Part shown: positions 7,899 through 17,206 of the stretch, one piece after another
Position numbering within the stretch: position 1 is the stretch's first letter
Layout of the letters: each line of letters opens with the position of its first letter
Source of the DNA: Natronocalculus amylovorans
GTDB lineage: Archaea; Halobacteriota; Halobacteria; Halobacteriales; Haloferacaceae
NCBI RefSeq assembly: GCF_023638035.1
Contig: NZ_JAKRVX010000001.1
Span: forward strand, 682,001-746,000
Direction: 5' to 3'
DNA: 64,000 nt
Position numbers and translations under genes: made by a program
Notes under the pieces: model-generated
Databases searched by the model: none
What the model saw: only the letters and a program-made list of their open reading frames with translations
Told to the model about the DNA's origin: nothing

Positions 7899-10337
7899 TT
7901 ACTGGCAGGCGTCACAGGTTGGATCTGCAACAGTCGGGAGATCACAGCGGTCTGTGCCGCCGTCATCGTTCTCTTGGCTCGATCGACGGGCCGTATCGTC
8001 GTACTCGTTCATATCGATCGTCGATTTTTCGATGCTGGACGCGCCAAGCGTTCGGAGATAGTAGGTTGTTTTGAGCCCTAGTTTCCATGCAGTCCGGTAG
8101 ACTGAGTCGAGAAGCGAGCCATCAGTAGACGGGAAGAAGACATTGTGCGATTGACTCTGGTCGATCCAAACGCCGCGCTGGGCGGTGAGTCGGAGCTGAT
8201 GACGTGGGTCAATCTCAAACGCACCACGGTACAGCTCGCGAACGTCCGCTGGAATATCTCCAATTTCCTGGATTGAGCCATCGTGGTATTTGAGGCGATC
8301 GAGCATGCCATCAGTCCAGAGATCACGCGCTTTGAGGTCCGCAATCAATCGTTCATTGACGACGGTGAAATCACCGGACATGTTGGATTTGACATACAGA
8401 TTCGAGTAGATCGGCTCGATCGATGGTGTTGTGCCAGCGATCGTCGAGATTGTTGCTGTTGGCGCAATGGCCATTGTGTTTGAGTTTCGAATCCCATGTC
8501 TACTGATTCGTTCACGGAGCTCATCCCATGGAAGTCGTTCGGTGTAGTCGACCTCGATCGGTTCCCCACGCTCTGTTTCGAGGAAATCGATCGTATCCTG
8601 TGGGAGGAGACCACGGTCCCATTTTGACCCTGCAAAGCTTTCATAAGACCCGCGTTCAGCTGCAAGCGAGACGGAGCCTGAGATTGCATGATAGGCAATC
8701 TGTTCTGTCACTGTATCCGTGATTTCGAGCGCATCCACGCTATCAAGGGGGACACCCAACTGCATGAGTGCGTCATGGAATCCCATCATCCCAAGCCCCA
8801 CTGGACGGTGCTTCATATTCGATCGCTCGGCGCGATCGGTTGGATAAAAGTTCAGATCAACGACGTTATCGAGCATTCGCATCGCAGTCTCGATGGTTAC
8901 AGAGAGCTTCTCGCGCTGGATTCCATCCGACGTAACGTGATTTGTGAGATTTACCGAGCCAAGGTTACAGACCGCGGTTTCGTCGGCTGCGGTGTTGAGT
9001 GTGATCTCCGTACAGAGATTTGAGGAGTGGATTGTGCCGGCGTGGTCCTGTGGCGATCGGATGTTACACGGATCTTTGAATGTGATCCATGGATGGCCCG
9101 TCTCAAACAATCGAGTCAAAAGCTGTCGCCAGAGATCAGCCGCATCAACGCGTTCGAACTGTCGGAGCTCACCCGCCTCAGCACGTGCTTCGTATGTGAG
9201 GTACTGTTCTTCAAACGCTTGGCCGTAGCTGCCGTGTAGCTCCGGGACCTCATCCGGTGAAAACAGCGTCCACTGTTCGTCGGCCTCAACACGCTTCATA
9301 AACAGATCGGGAATCCACGCAGCCGTGTTCATATCGTGGGTACGTCGTCTGTCGTCGCCCGTGTTCCGCCGAAGGTCCAAGAATGCCGGGAAATCCAAAT
9401 GCCATGCTTCGAGGTACGCACAGGCTGCCCCCCGACGCTTTCCCGATCGGTTGATCGCAGCGGTAACATCGTTCGAAATTTTGAGGAACGGGACCGTGCC
9501 AGTTGACTCGACGCCGGTTGACTCAATCAGCGCACCTGCAGCCCGGAGATTTGTCCAGTCGGTTCCGATTCCGCCGGACCATTTTGAGAGGTTCGCATGT
9601 GCTTTGTACGAGTCAAAAATATCATCCAGATCGTCTTGGACGGTCGTCAAATAACATGAGGAGAGCTGCGGATGTGTTGTTCCCGCATGAAACAGCGTTG
9701 GTGTGGATGGAATAAACCGAAGTGTCGAAAGCAGTTCGTAGAACTCGATCGCATATGCGTCCCGTTCGCTTGGCGCTTCACGAAGTGCGAGACCCATTGC
9801 AACGCGCATCCAGAAGATCTGTGGGAGTTCCAGACGCTCGCCATCGGGAGTGCGGAGATAGTAGCGCTGATCGAGCGTATCGAGTGCCATGTAGTCGAAT
9901 CGCAGGTCTCGTGCAGGCACAAGCGCATCCGAGAGTCGATCGATATCAAATTCGGCCATTCGCTCGTCAAGCCGCTCTTCGGCGAGACATCGATCGATCG
10001 TTGTAGTGAACTGATCACGATACGTGTCAACAAATTCGGTGTGAGTCGGATCAACGGAGTTTCGGGCAAACGTTGGGTCAACTGCAAGCCGATATGATTG
10101 CTCTCGATGCACTGCTGCTGCTGCCGAACCAAACGCAGGATCACGTTCGAGACGAGCGGTGAGTGCGCTGATTGTTGCCTGCTCGATTTCGGTAGCCGAT
10201 GCGCCGTCATAGAGCGCGCGTTCAATTTCGGCTTGAATTGAGTCGAGGGAGTCGTCTGTGAGTACGTCTTCGTGGCCCGTTCGTGCTCGTCTGAGCAGTT
10301 GTCGGACAGTGTCGTGTTGGGTTGTTGCGTGACTCAT
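7899..10337 (-). CDS. nrdA: Ribonucleoside-diphosphate reductase, alpha (catalytic) subunit
   Basis: An 812-residue R1 protein with an N-terminal ATP-cone-like region and the ten-stranded barrel. Recognisable stretches are FHAGTTHPQLSSCYLTTVQD (first active-site Cys), SSNLCTEITLNTAADETAVC (finger loop with Asn/Cys/Glu) and ATISTIAGTTPSIEPIYSNL (phosphate binding). The C-terminus ends in CDLPTVADPTCDACQ, a swinging-arm Cys pair that re-reduces the active site. It makes deoxynucleotides for replication and repair together with nrdB. The 193-base upstream gap contains AT-rich TATA-like tracts but no riboswitch I recognise. Confidence 0.95.
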   Translation of the reverse strand: MSHATTQHDTVRQLLRRARTGHEDVLTDDSLDSIQAEIERALYDGASATEIEQATISALTARLERDPAFGSAAAAVHREQSYRLAVDPTFARNSVDPTHTEFVDTYRDQFTTTIDRCLAEERLDERMAEFDIDRLSDALVPARDLRFDYMALDTLDQRYYLRTPDGERLELPQIFWMRVAMGLALREAPSERDAYAIEFYELLSTLRFIPSTPTLFHAGTTHPQLSSCYLTTVQDDLDDIFDSYKAHANLSKWSGGIGTDWTNLRAAGALIESTGVESTGTVPFLKISNDVTAAINRSGKRRGAACAYLEAWHLDFPAFLDLRRNTGDDRRRTHDMNTAAWIPDLFMKRVEADEQWTLFSPDEVPELHGSYGQAFEEQYLTYEARAEAGELRQFERVDAADLWRQLLTRLFETGHPWITFKDPCNIRSPQDHAGTIHSSNLCTEITLNTAADETAVCNLGSVNLTNHVTSDGIQREKLSVTIETAMRMLDNVVDLNFYPTDRAERSNMKHRPVGLGMMGFHDALMQLGVPLDSVDALEITDTVTEQIAYHAISGSVSLAAERGSYESFAGSKWDRGLLPQDTIDFLETERGEPIEVDYTERLPWDELRERISRHGIRNSNTMAIAPTATISTIAGTTPSIEPIYSNLYVKSNMSGDFTVVNERLIADLKARDLWTDGMLDRLKYHDGSIQEIGDIPADVRELYRGAFEIDPRHQLRLTAQRGVWIDQSQSHNVFFPSTDGSLLDSVYRTAWKLGLKTTYYLRTLGASSIEKSTIDMNEYDDTARRSSQENDDGGTDRCDLPTVADPTCDACQ

Positions 10338-10530
10338 GATGAGCGGTGGTTCCCACGCTGCGGTGGCTCAGCCAGTGTTGCCACTATAGTCGATGAGGAC
10401 GATCGAGGGCGATCGCTCCCAAGCAATCGGCAATGAGCCGAAGCGCACGAGGGCGAACCGTATCACTCTCTTTGGGCGATATCTGATAAAGCTTTCCCAG
10501 TCTACTTTCAATAGAACAAGTTTAGTTTAA

Positions 10531-10749
10531 TTATCGGCGAATCGCCTGCCACTGTTGGTTCGCAACGTAGCCGCCAGTCATAATGAAAATCACCGCAAAG
10601 AGGCCTAAAAGCACCCGTGCTGGAGTGTATAGCGGCTCAAATCCGGGTGGGAACGTCTCCGGCCATGCTACAATTAAGATGAAGATTCCGAGCCACCCAA
10701 CAAGATTCAGCGAGAGGCCACCTGCAAACTTTGCTCGGTCGTCATCCAT
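10531..10749 (-). CDS. Small two-helix membrane protein
   Basis: A 72-residue protein with two predicted transmembrane segments (about 16-30, LVGWLGIFILIVAWP, and 45-62, VLLGLFAVIFIMTGGYVA). The N-terminus is charged (MDDDRAKF) and the tail basic. It starts 2 bases after the uvrB stop on the same strand, so it is probably the last gene of a uvrB transcript. I do not recognise a family and claim no function. The Ala/Gly-rich helices and clear start make a chance frame unlikely. Confidence 0.75.
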   Translation of the reverse strand: MDDDRAKFAGGLSLNLVGWLGIFILIVAWPETFPPGFEPLYTPARVLLGLFAVIFIMTGGYVANQQWQAIRR

Positions 10750-10751
10750 AC

Positions 10752-12818
10752 TCAGAACGCCCCCCGTTCAGCCTCCGGTTCGACACCTTCATCCGATCGG
10801 TCAAGATCAAACTCACGTCGTAGGTTTTGAATCCGATCGCGGATATCTGCTGCGAGTTCGAACTCCAGATTGTTCGCCGCCTCTTGCATTCGCTCTTCGA
10901 GCAGTTCGACCTGTCGAGCAGCCTCGTCATCGTTTGCAGGTGTATCGCTGACGCTGATTCCGGATGTGTCGGTTTTTGAACCGGGAAGATTTGTTTCGCC
11001 AACCGGTTTATCGATCGTCATCGGCTCATGGCCGTGTTCTTTGTTGAACTGTTGTTGGATCTTCCGGCGTCGCTGCGTCTCTTCGATCGCCGCATTCATC
11101 GAGTTTGTCCGCTTGTCTGCGTACAGCACAACAGTTCCATCAACATTCCGTGCGGCACGACCCATCGTCTGGATCAATGTGGTCTCCGATCGGAGGAAGC
11201 CTTCCTGGTCAGCATCGAGAATCGCAACCAACGATACCTCCGGAATATCCAACCCCTCTCGGAGCAGGTTGATTCCAACAAGCACATCGATATTGCCTAG
11301 CCGGAGGTCCCGGATGAGTTCGTGGCGCTCGAGCGTATCAGTCTCGTCATGCATGTACGCCACTGAGACGCCGGCTTCTTCGAGATACTCCGTGAGATCC
11401 TCAGCCATCCGCTTCGTGAGTGTGGTGACAAGTGTCCGCTCCTCTCGTTCGATCTGTGTGTTAATCCGGTCCATCAACGCATCGACCTGTCCGGTTGCAG
11501 GTTCGATCTCAACTTTTGGATCGACCAAGTGCGTCGGCCGAACAATCTGCTCTGCAATTCGTTCGGAGCGATCGCGTTCGTAATCACCGGGCGTTGCACT
11601 CACGTAGAGCGTCCGATCGGTCTTCTCGTCAAACTCCTCAAACGTCAGCGGTCGGTTATCGTAAGCGGTCGGGAGTCGGAAGCCGTTTTCAATCAGCGAG
11701 TCTTTTCGCGATTTATCGCCTGCAAACTGTCCCTTAATCTGTGGCAGGGTTTGGTGAGATTCGTCGATAACTGTTAAAAATCCATCCGGGAAGTAATCAA
11801 GCAGCGTGTATGGGGCTTCGCCGGATTGGCGATCGGACATGTGCACTGAGTAGTTCTCGATACCTGAACAGTAGCCCGTCTCCCGAAGCATCTCAATGTC
11901 GAAGGTCGTTCGTTCTTCGATCCGCTGGGCAGCAACGAGATCGCCCTGTCGCTGGAAGTAGCTGATCCGTTTTTCCATCAGGTCCTCAATTTCCGAAATT
12001 GCGCGTTCGAGCTTTTCCTCAGGAATCGAGTAGTGCTCTGCTGGGTGGATAAGCACAGCCGGTTCGTTCGACTGTGGTTCGCCTTTCAGCGTGTCAATTT
12101 TCATCATCCGATCGATCTCATCACCCCAAAACTCAACGCGAACAGCGTACCGACCGTACATCGGGAAGATCTCAACGGTATCGCCACGAACTCGAAACGA
12201 ACCGTGTTGGAAGTCGATGTCGTTTCGTTCGTAGTTGAGGTCTACGAGTTTTGCGAGCAGTTCGTCTCGTCCGATCTGTTCGCCCACTTCGAGCCGAAGC
12301 GCCATCTCAACGTAGTTGGCTGGGTCACCGAGGCCGTAGATTGCAGAGACGGATGCAACGACAATCACATCATCACGGGTGAGAAGCGATCGGGTTGCAG
12401 AGTGCCGGAGACGGTCGATCTCCTCGTTAATCGACATATCCTTGTCAATGTAGGTGTCGGTCTGTTCGAGATACGCCTCCGGCTGGTAGTAGTCGTAGTA
12501 GGAGACGAAGTATTCGACCGCATTATCCGGAAAGAGGTTCTTGAACTCGTCATACAGCTGTGCGGCAAGCGTTTTGTTATGTGCGAGCACAAGCGTCGGC
12601 GTGTCGAGTTCCTCAACGACCCACGAGACGGTGTTGGTTTTTCCAGAGCCGGTGACGCCAAGCAGCGTCTGTCGTTCCATACCGTTCACGTAACCGTCAA
12701 CAAGTTCTGAGATTGCCGTTGGCTGATCTCCTGCCGGCTCAAACGGTGCATCAACCCGAAACGGTCGATCGTGTCCTGGCCGATCGGGAGAGAGGGGACT
12801 CGAATCGGTATCACTCAT
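10752..12818 (-). CDS. uvrB: Excinuclease ABC subunit B
   Basis: A 688-residue UvrB of usual length. Walker A is [12 protein letters not shown] (about 54-65). The beta-hairpin shows as [15 protein letters not shown] (about 101-115) and the DEAD-like motif II as [13 protein letters not shown]. Motif VI is QTMGRAARN. The C-terminal UVR/coiled-coil ([20 protein letters not shown]) binds UvrC. UvrB loads onto damage after UvrA recognition; uvrA and uvrC are not in this window. The system is bacterial in origin and established in haloarchaea. Confidence 0.96.
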   Translation of the reverse strand: MSDTDSSPLSPDRPGHDRPFRVDAPFEPAGDQPTAISELVDGYVNGMERQTLLGVTGSGKTNTVSWVVEELDTPTLVLAHNKTLAAQLYDEFKNLFPDNAVEYFVSYYDYYQPEAYLEQTDTYIDKDMSINEEIDRLRHSATRSLLTRDDVIVVASVSAIYGLGDPANYVEMALRLEVGEQIGRDELLAKLVDLNYERNDIDFQHGSFRVRGDTVEIFPMYGRYAVRVEFWGDEIDRMMKIDTLKGEPQSNEPAVLIHPAEHYSIPEEKLERAISEIEDLMEKRISYFQRQGDLVAAQRIEERTTFDIEMLRETGYCSGIENYSVHMSDRQSGEAPYTLLDYFPDGFLTVIDESHQTLPQIKGQFAGDKSRKDSLIENGFRLPTAYDNRPLTFEEFDEKTDRTLYVSATPGDYERDRSERIAEQIVRPTHLVDPKVEIEPATGQVDALMDRINTQIEREERTLVTTLTKRMAEDLTEYLEEAGVSVAYMHDETDTLERHELIRDLRLGNIDVLVGINLLREGLDIPEVSLVAILDADQEGFLRSETTLIQTMGRAARNVDGTVVLYADKRTNSMNAAIEETQRRRKIQQQFNKEHGHEPMTIDKPVGETNLPGSKTDTSGISVSDTPANDDEAARQVELLEERMQEAANNLEFELAADIRDRIQNLRREFDLDRSDEGVEPEAERGAF

Positions 12819-12868
12819 TGTCGGCTGTTAGAGACGAACGTACTTGACAACCGCGGCAGTCGAGAGTA

Positions 12869-12883
12869 TGTGTATTATACACA
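12869..12883. promoter_or_regulatory. Palindromic TATA-type element upstream of uvrB
   Basis: The arms TGTGTA and TACACA are separated by TTA, about 51 bases upstream of the uvrB start. On the uvrB strand the centre reads TGTATAATACACA, which is itself a good archaeal TATA box. An initiation site about 25 bases downstream would leave a leader of about 30 bases. The symmetry could be an operator or just a fortuitously symmetric TATA box. The rest of 12884-13038 shows no gene. Confidence 0.4.
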
Positions 12884-13038
12884 CCGTTGAGTAATCAGAT
12901 AGAGACGAGAATCGAAACCTAATGAATCCGCTTCTCTCAGTTGCGCCTGAAACACTGTTATCGATGACTATGCTGGTTCGCATTGGCTCTCTTCGTTCAT
13001 CCTCTATCTGTGTACCAAAAATGAAGCAGGAATCTCAG

Positions 13039-13551
13039 TTACGTAACACGCTTTTCGTACCGATATTCAGCGTAGGTGTCGCCGTTGAGCGTAACCGCTT
13101 GTTCGGAGCGTCGATCGAATCCACGGTGTTCATAAAATCGAATTCCAACGCTGTTTTCAGCAAGGACTGATAGCTCAAGTGTTGTTCCTCCAGCATCGAC
13201 AACAGCGTTGATAGTGGATTCGAGAAGTGCAGTGCCGATCTGGTTTCCCCAATGCTGTTCGCGTACGTAGATACGGAACAGTTCAAACGACGACCCATCT
13301 TCACTAATCTGTCCCGCATTCGAAAAGCCCACAATTTCGGAGTCATATGCCGCAACATAGAAGATCGATCGGTCGATAGCTGCTTCGAGTGCGTCTCTCG
13401 TATACCATTCATCAACCATTCGATCGACTGTCTCACTGCCAAGAATGTCGTCGTATGCCGCGTGCCAACTCGATCGGGAAACAGACTGAATCGAAGAGAT
13501 GTCTGTCTGTTCAGCGTGTCGAATAGTTGTATTAGAGAGCATATGTTTCAT
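13039..13551 (-). CDS. GNAT family N-acetyltransferase
   Basis: A 170-residue protein starting TTIRHAEQTDISSIQSVSRS (GNAT strand 1/helix 1). The acetyl-CoA pyrophosphate loop is in REQHWGNQIGTALLESTINA (Q-x-x-G-x-G/A type, here GNQIGTAL). The terminal NSVGIRFYEHRGFDRR is typical of motif B. The substrate cannot be predicted. The start could be ATG 13551 or ATG 13542 (MLSNTTIRH). It stands alone between uvrB and a divergent gene. Confidence 0.88.
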   Translation of the reverse strand: MKHMLSNTTIRHAEQTDISSIQSVSRSSWHAAYDDILGSETVDRMVDEWYTRDALEAAIDRSIFYVAAYDSEIVGFSNAGQISEDGSSFELFRIYVREQHWGNQIGTALLESTINAVVDAGGTTLELSVLAENSVGIRFYEHRGFDRRSEQAVTLNGDTYAEYRYEKRVT

Positions 13552-13675
13552 GTCAGCTACAGAAACAAAAATGTGGCTCTGTTAGAATCCATCAGCCCCA
13601 GCAAGGACTGCGTGCTGAGTAAGTGTGTTATCGAGGGCTGCCCAGAAACGCTGGCAACACCGGCTCGTCGTCGGC

Positions 13676-14308
13676 ATGAGCTTTACCACCTCTGACACCG
13701 AAGCAGATACTATGGATCAAGAGTACGAGTCTGAGCTGACAGCATCTCGTGAGGAAATAGCAGCAGTGCTTAGCGGCGTGGTTGATGGCATCACCGCAGG
13801 ATCCATCCGTTTTGGTGACGCGGATCACTCGATCGTCGTCGAAGTACCTGAAGAACTTGAGCTAGAGATCGAACTCGAAATAGAAGACGACGAACTAAGT
13901 CTAGAGCTCGAATTGGAGTGGCCTCATACGGAAGTCGAATTCGATGAAGGTCCCGCCGAGCCGACAGGGAAATCTAGTGTGAAAGACGACGACGCTCCCG
14001 CTGACACCACCGAGGAACCCCCTGTCGAAGACGATGAAATACCCGTCGACACTACCGAAGAATCGTTTATAGAAAGCAGTGCACTACCTATGCCAGTCAA
14101 AGCTGCGGACGAATCGCAGACGCTCGCCGGGTTCGAGATCTTCCGCGACAAAGGAGGTGAATGGCGCTGGCGGCTCCGCCACCGCAACGGCAACATCATT
14201 GCCATCAGCGGCGAGGGGTACACCCGGAAACATAACGCCCAGAAGGGACTCCGTAGCGTTATGCAAAACGCGCCAGGAGCGACGGTTACCGAAGACAAAG
14301 AGAACTAA
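13676..14308 (+). CDS. Amphi-Trp domain fused to DUF1508/HVO_2922-type domain
   Basis: A 210-residue protein. Residues about 12-80 match the amphi-Trp pattern: helix SREEIAAVLSGVVDGITAG, then an alternating acidic/hydrophobic strand pair (EELELEIELEIEDDELSLEL) ending ELEWP. An acidic linker of about 60 residues contains a repeated TTEEP/DTTEES unit. The C-terminal module (about 155-205, GFEIFRDKGGEWRWRLRHRN, then GEGYTRKHNAQKGLRSVMQN) is DUF1508, which as a single domain is HVO_2922-like. I chose ATG 13676; ATG 13709 is an alternative. The role is unknown. The linker repeats suggest recent internal duplication. Confidence 0.8.
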   Translation: MSFTTSDTEADTMDQEYESELTASREEIAAVLSGVVDGITAGSIRFGDADHSIVVEVPEELELEIELEIEDDELSLELELEWPHTEVEFDEGPAEPTGKSSVKDDDAPADTTEEPPVEDDEIPVDTTEESFIESSALPMPVKAADESQTLAGFEIFRDKGGEWRWRLRHRNGNIIAISGEGYTRKHNAQKGLRSVMQNAPGATVTEDKEN

Positions 14309-14561
14309 CGTCAAAACAGGTTTATTGTTTGCTGTCATTGTGATTCTCGTCTGTCCGCAAAACATACCGTTAAACGGTCTGGTTCGAAAAACGATTCTTC
14401 GTGAGAGCCATCTACCGTTTGAGACAGCAACCCAATGTCTCAGATTTGCGCCCTGATATCCATTCTAAATTCTATTGCACAAGAGACCTCTCTATGTGAG
14501 TGCTGTAGCAATAATAAAAGCACATACCTCTACATGAGTGGCGCACAAACACTTGGTTACC

Positions 14562-16085
14562 ATGTCGATCGAAACCTCCCTTCGCGCGGGCGGTCGAGTA
14601 CTGCTCGATCGCACAAGCGATGTGTTTCCCGTATATCTTCTGGCAACAGGCCTCCTTCTAACAGCACAAGTACCAATCTTACTGGCGCTTGGTGCAATTG
14701 CATTCATTCTCGTACAAACCGGTGCGGTGAGTGCACTCCTCACAGAGATTGAAGCGATCGATCCGGACGCATTTGATCCGGAGACGTTCGATCCTGAGAG
14801 CCCTGAAGCCGCAGCCGAAGCCTTCCCACCCGGGTTTGAGGAGGCGTTGTTGAACGTGTTTACGCCGACAGTGGTTGCACTGTTTTTCCTCGGGGTTATC
14901 GGCAGCGTCCTTGTGGTCCTCCTTGCACGCGGGTTCACAAACGCAGCAACACTCAGTGCGGTCTACGCGGCACTGCGTGGTGAGGACGGCGTTGACGCTG
15001 CGGTCGATGGGATTGTAGCGCGCTGGAAGTCCTTTGTTGCGCTCAGTCTGATCGAAGTTACCCTCCTATTGCTCACGGGGATTCCGATCGCCTTCTCGCT
15101 TGCACTGATTGCGCTTGGCTCGCCTGCGATCGGCGCAGTGAGTTTCTTATTGTCGTTGTTCATCGGACTTGTTGTCGTCCTTACTGTGCTCCTTGGCTTT
15201 GCGTTTGCAGGACAATCAATTGTGGTAGACGACGTTGGCGTCCTCACTGGGATCCGAGGCAGTTTCAGCTTCATCGTGCGCAACCCGATCGGGTTTGGTG
15301 GCTACATTCTCGTTGCGATCGGGATGTTGGTTCTCACCGGAACGCTGTCAGGTATCTTTGGTGCGCTTGGAGTCTCACAGCTCTCTGCACTGTTGAGCCC
15401 GCTCGTCTTCTTACCGTTCATGGACACGTTCAAAACGTCATTGTACGCCGAGCGAGCGCATACACCGATCGAAACACCACCAACCGGCGATCGACTCAAG
15501 ACAATCTTTAGTGATGGTATCAGAACGATGGGTGGATTTATTCGGTCACATCCGGTTGCGCATATTGGTGCAGCAGCGCTATTTGCTGGTGGCGCACTGT
15601 TTGGCTGGAGCCTCACGGCTGGGGCAGAGATTCCGTTCGGCGAGCCAGAAGATGTTGGTGCAGTGTTCGGTGCATTCCCGGTGGGAACCTTCATCTCAAT
15701 CTCGGTGAACAACTGGCTTGTCGGCGCGGCTGCTGCATTTGGTGGAGTCGTTGTCGGGATTCCAACAGTAATGAGTTTGCTATTCAATGGGGCGATCGTT
15801 GGCATTGTTTACGGTGTGTCCGATCCGATCGTCTTCTATGCGCTCGTTGCACCGCATGGGATCATCGAGTTGCCTGCAATCTTTATCGCATGTGCAGCAG
15901 GCTTCCATCTTGCAGGCGTAACGGTCGGTGCGCTTCGTGGCACACAGGATCGGTATGCTGTGGCGACAGCACTACGGCTTGTTTACCGGGTCCTCATCGG
16001 ATTGGCGATCGTCTTTGTCATCGCTGGCTTCGTCGAGGCCTTCCTCACCCCGCCGATCGCCGAGATCATCCTCCGAATCTTCTGA
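14562..16085 (+). CDS. Multispanning membrane protein with C-terminal SpoIIM (DUF95) domain
   Basis: A 507-residue protein with about ten or more transmembrane helices. The N-terminal half resembles haloarchaeal DUF7847-type membrane regions (RAGGRVLLDRTSDVFPVYLL). The C-terminal half has the stage II sporulation protein M signature: NNWLVGAAAAFGGVVVGIPT, then LFNGAIVGIVYG, then VAPHGIIELPAIFIACAAGF. In bacteria SpoIIM acts in envelope remodelling; in archaea the role is unknown. ATG 14562 gives MSIETSLRAGG; the longer frame from 14538 adds 8 unlikely residues. Its last 114 bases overlap the opposite-strand transporter gene. The 253-base gap upstream shows nothing clear. Confidence 0.82.
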   Translation: MSIETSLRAGGRVLLDRTSDVFPVYLLATGLLLTAQVPILLALGAIAFILVQTGAVSALLTEIEAIDPDAFDPETFDPESPEAAAEAFPPGFEEALLNVFTPTVVALFFLGVIGSVLVVLLARGFTNAATLSAVYAALRGEDGVDAAVDGIVARWKSFVALSLIEVTLLLLTGIPIAFSLALIALGSPAIGAVSFLLSLFIGLVVVLTVLLGFAFAGQSIVVDDVGVLTGIRGSFSFIVRNPIGFGGYILVAIGMLVLTGTLSGIFGALGVSQLSALLSPLVFLPFMDTFKTSLYAERAHTPIETPPTGDRLKTIFSDGIRTMGGFIRSHPVAHIGAAALFAGGALFGWSLTAGAEIPFGEPEDVGAVFGAFPVGTFISISVNNWLVGAAAAFGGVVVGIPTVMSLLFNGAIVGIVYGVSDPIVFYALVAPHGIIELPAIFIACAAGFHLAGVTVGALRGTQDRYAVATALRLVYRVLIGLAIVFVIAGFVEAFLTPPIAEIILRIF

Positions 16086-17093
16086 ATCACTAACACCCGC
16101 TATTGATTCAACCGCAGGATTGTACTCCTGTTTTGCGATCTTGGCCGCTTCTGCAAGCAGTGCAACAACCAACGGACCGACGATGACACCGATCGCACCA
16201 ACCGTGAGCAACCCACCAACGAACCCAATAAAATAGAGACTACCATCAAGATCAGCGGTGTAAGCCGCAAGCCGTGGTCGGATTGCAAGGTCGGGGAGCC
16301 AGCTAATAAAAGCACCACCAATAACGACGATTGCGATTGCTGAGAGAAATTCGCCAGCGACAACATGTGCAATAGCGAGAATACCAATCAAAACGGTTGG
16401 TCCAACGATCGGAATGAACTGCAAGATACCTGCGATCGTTGCAAGGGCGACCGGCGACTGATAGCCGAAGGCCAAGAAAATCGGAAGCGCAATAATAAAT
16501 GTTCCAACTGCAGTTGCGGCCTGTAAGACGTAGATTGCGAACAGTGTTTCGCGGGCACGCTCTGCCAGCGCCTCCGCAACATCACGATATGCAGGTGGAA
16601 CGATACCGAGGATTGCTTGCTGGATATTTCGCTCGTTTTGGAGCAGCCCAAACACAAGCAGAATAAACAGTGCGAGTTTGATCAACAGCACCGGAATTTC
16701 GGCCGCGACAGTCGCTCCAACACTGCTGAGCCAGCCGATCGCAATATCGAATAGATCAGCGAGGACAAGTGTATATGCAAATCCAGCAAACTCAACCGTG
16801 AGTTCGTCTGGAAGCGTCTCAAGCACTGCAATAACGTCATTAAACCGAACGACAAGCAATAGGACGATCGGTGTAAGGGCAATCAGAAGACCAATAACTG
16901 CAACGATCGTTGTCGCAACGCTTGAGACTCGTTTTGAGTACCCACGTTTTCTGAACTGGCGCCGAAGCGGGGTCAGCACATACGCAACCGTAATCGCAAA
17001 TAATACCGTCGGAAGCACATCCCACAAGACAACCGTCGAGAGAACAGCCATTGCGAGCAAAACCCCGCCAATGACCTGCCCGCGTGTAACCAT
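15972..17093 (-). CDS. AI-2E family (PerM-like) transporter
   Basis: A membrane protein of about 373 residues with an initial hairpin (VIGGVLLAMAVLSTVVLW, then a basic RRQFRKRGYSKR loop). The conserved central part has AIYVLQAATAVGTFIIALPI and LATIAGILQFIPIVGPTVLI, the typical family motif. The acidic cytosolic tail of about 45 residues (SDSEDSEDDLGDRRGEEGLD) is the part encoded opposite the 3' end of the SpoIIM-like gene. Some members export ions or peptides rather than AI-2, so the substrate is open. I chose ATG 17093; a GTG two codons upstream is possible. Confidence 0.88.
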   Translation of the reverse strand: MVTRGQVIGGVLLAMAVLSTVVLWDVLPTVLFAITVAYVLTPLRRQFRKRGYSKRVSSVATTIVAVIGLLIALTPIVLLLVVRFNDVIAVLETLPDELTVEFAGFAYTLVLADLFDIAIGWLSSVGATVAAEIPVLLIKLALFILLVFGLLQNERNIQQAILGIVPPAYRDVAEALAERARETLFAIYVLQAATAVGTFIIALPIFLAFGYQSPVALATIAGILQFIPIVGPTVLIGILAIAHVVAGEFLSAIAIVVIGGAFISWLPDLAIRPRLAAYTADLDGSLYFIGFVGGLLTVGAIGVIVGPLVVALLAEAAKIAKQEYNPAVESIAGVSDSEDSEDDLGDRRGEEGLDEASDDKDDRQSDEDPVNKP

Positions 17094-17165
17094 ACACACA
17101 ACCCACAGCGGGAAGGTAAAACCGTTGCTCTCTAACTATTTTTTTGATAGGTCAACAGATGAGAA

Positions 17166-17198
17166 AATCACACTTTTTAACTACCACCGAGTGTGATT
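17166..17198. promoter_or_regulatory. Inverted repeat over the thiB promoter
   Basis: Perfect 9-base arms, AATCACACT (17166-17174) and AGTGTGATT (17190-17198), are separated by 15 bases. The left arm abuts a T-rich TATA-like tract (17173-17179), and the right arm ends 8 bases before the thiB ATG at 17207. An operator over the promoter and initiation site is the natural reading. No TPP riboswitch core is visible in this gap. Confidence 0.55.
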
Positions 17199-17206
17199 AT
17201 CCAGTA

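Noticed and set aside
10870-11583. 237-codon plus-strand frame within uvrB
   Set aside because: Ser/Arg-rich antisense shadow; uvrB is complete on the other strand.
12033-12710. 225-codon plus-strand frame within uvrB
   Set aside because: Antisense to intact helicase motifs; Val/Arg-rich composition not acidic.
14309-14561. Short hydrophobic reading frame after the amphi-Trp fusion gene
   Set aside because: The hydrophobic stretch (LLFAVIVILVC) is not preceded by a convincing start and the rest has no plausible protein character.
17100-17206. TPP riboswitch upstream of the thiamine transporter
   Set aside because: The conserved CTGAGA and ACCTGA cores are absent; an inverted repeat over the promoter is seen instead.
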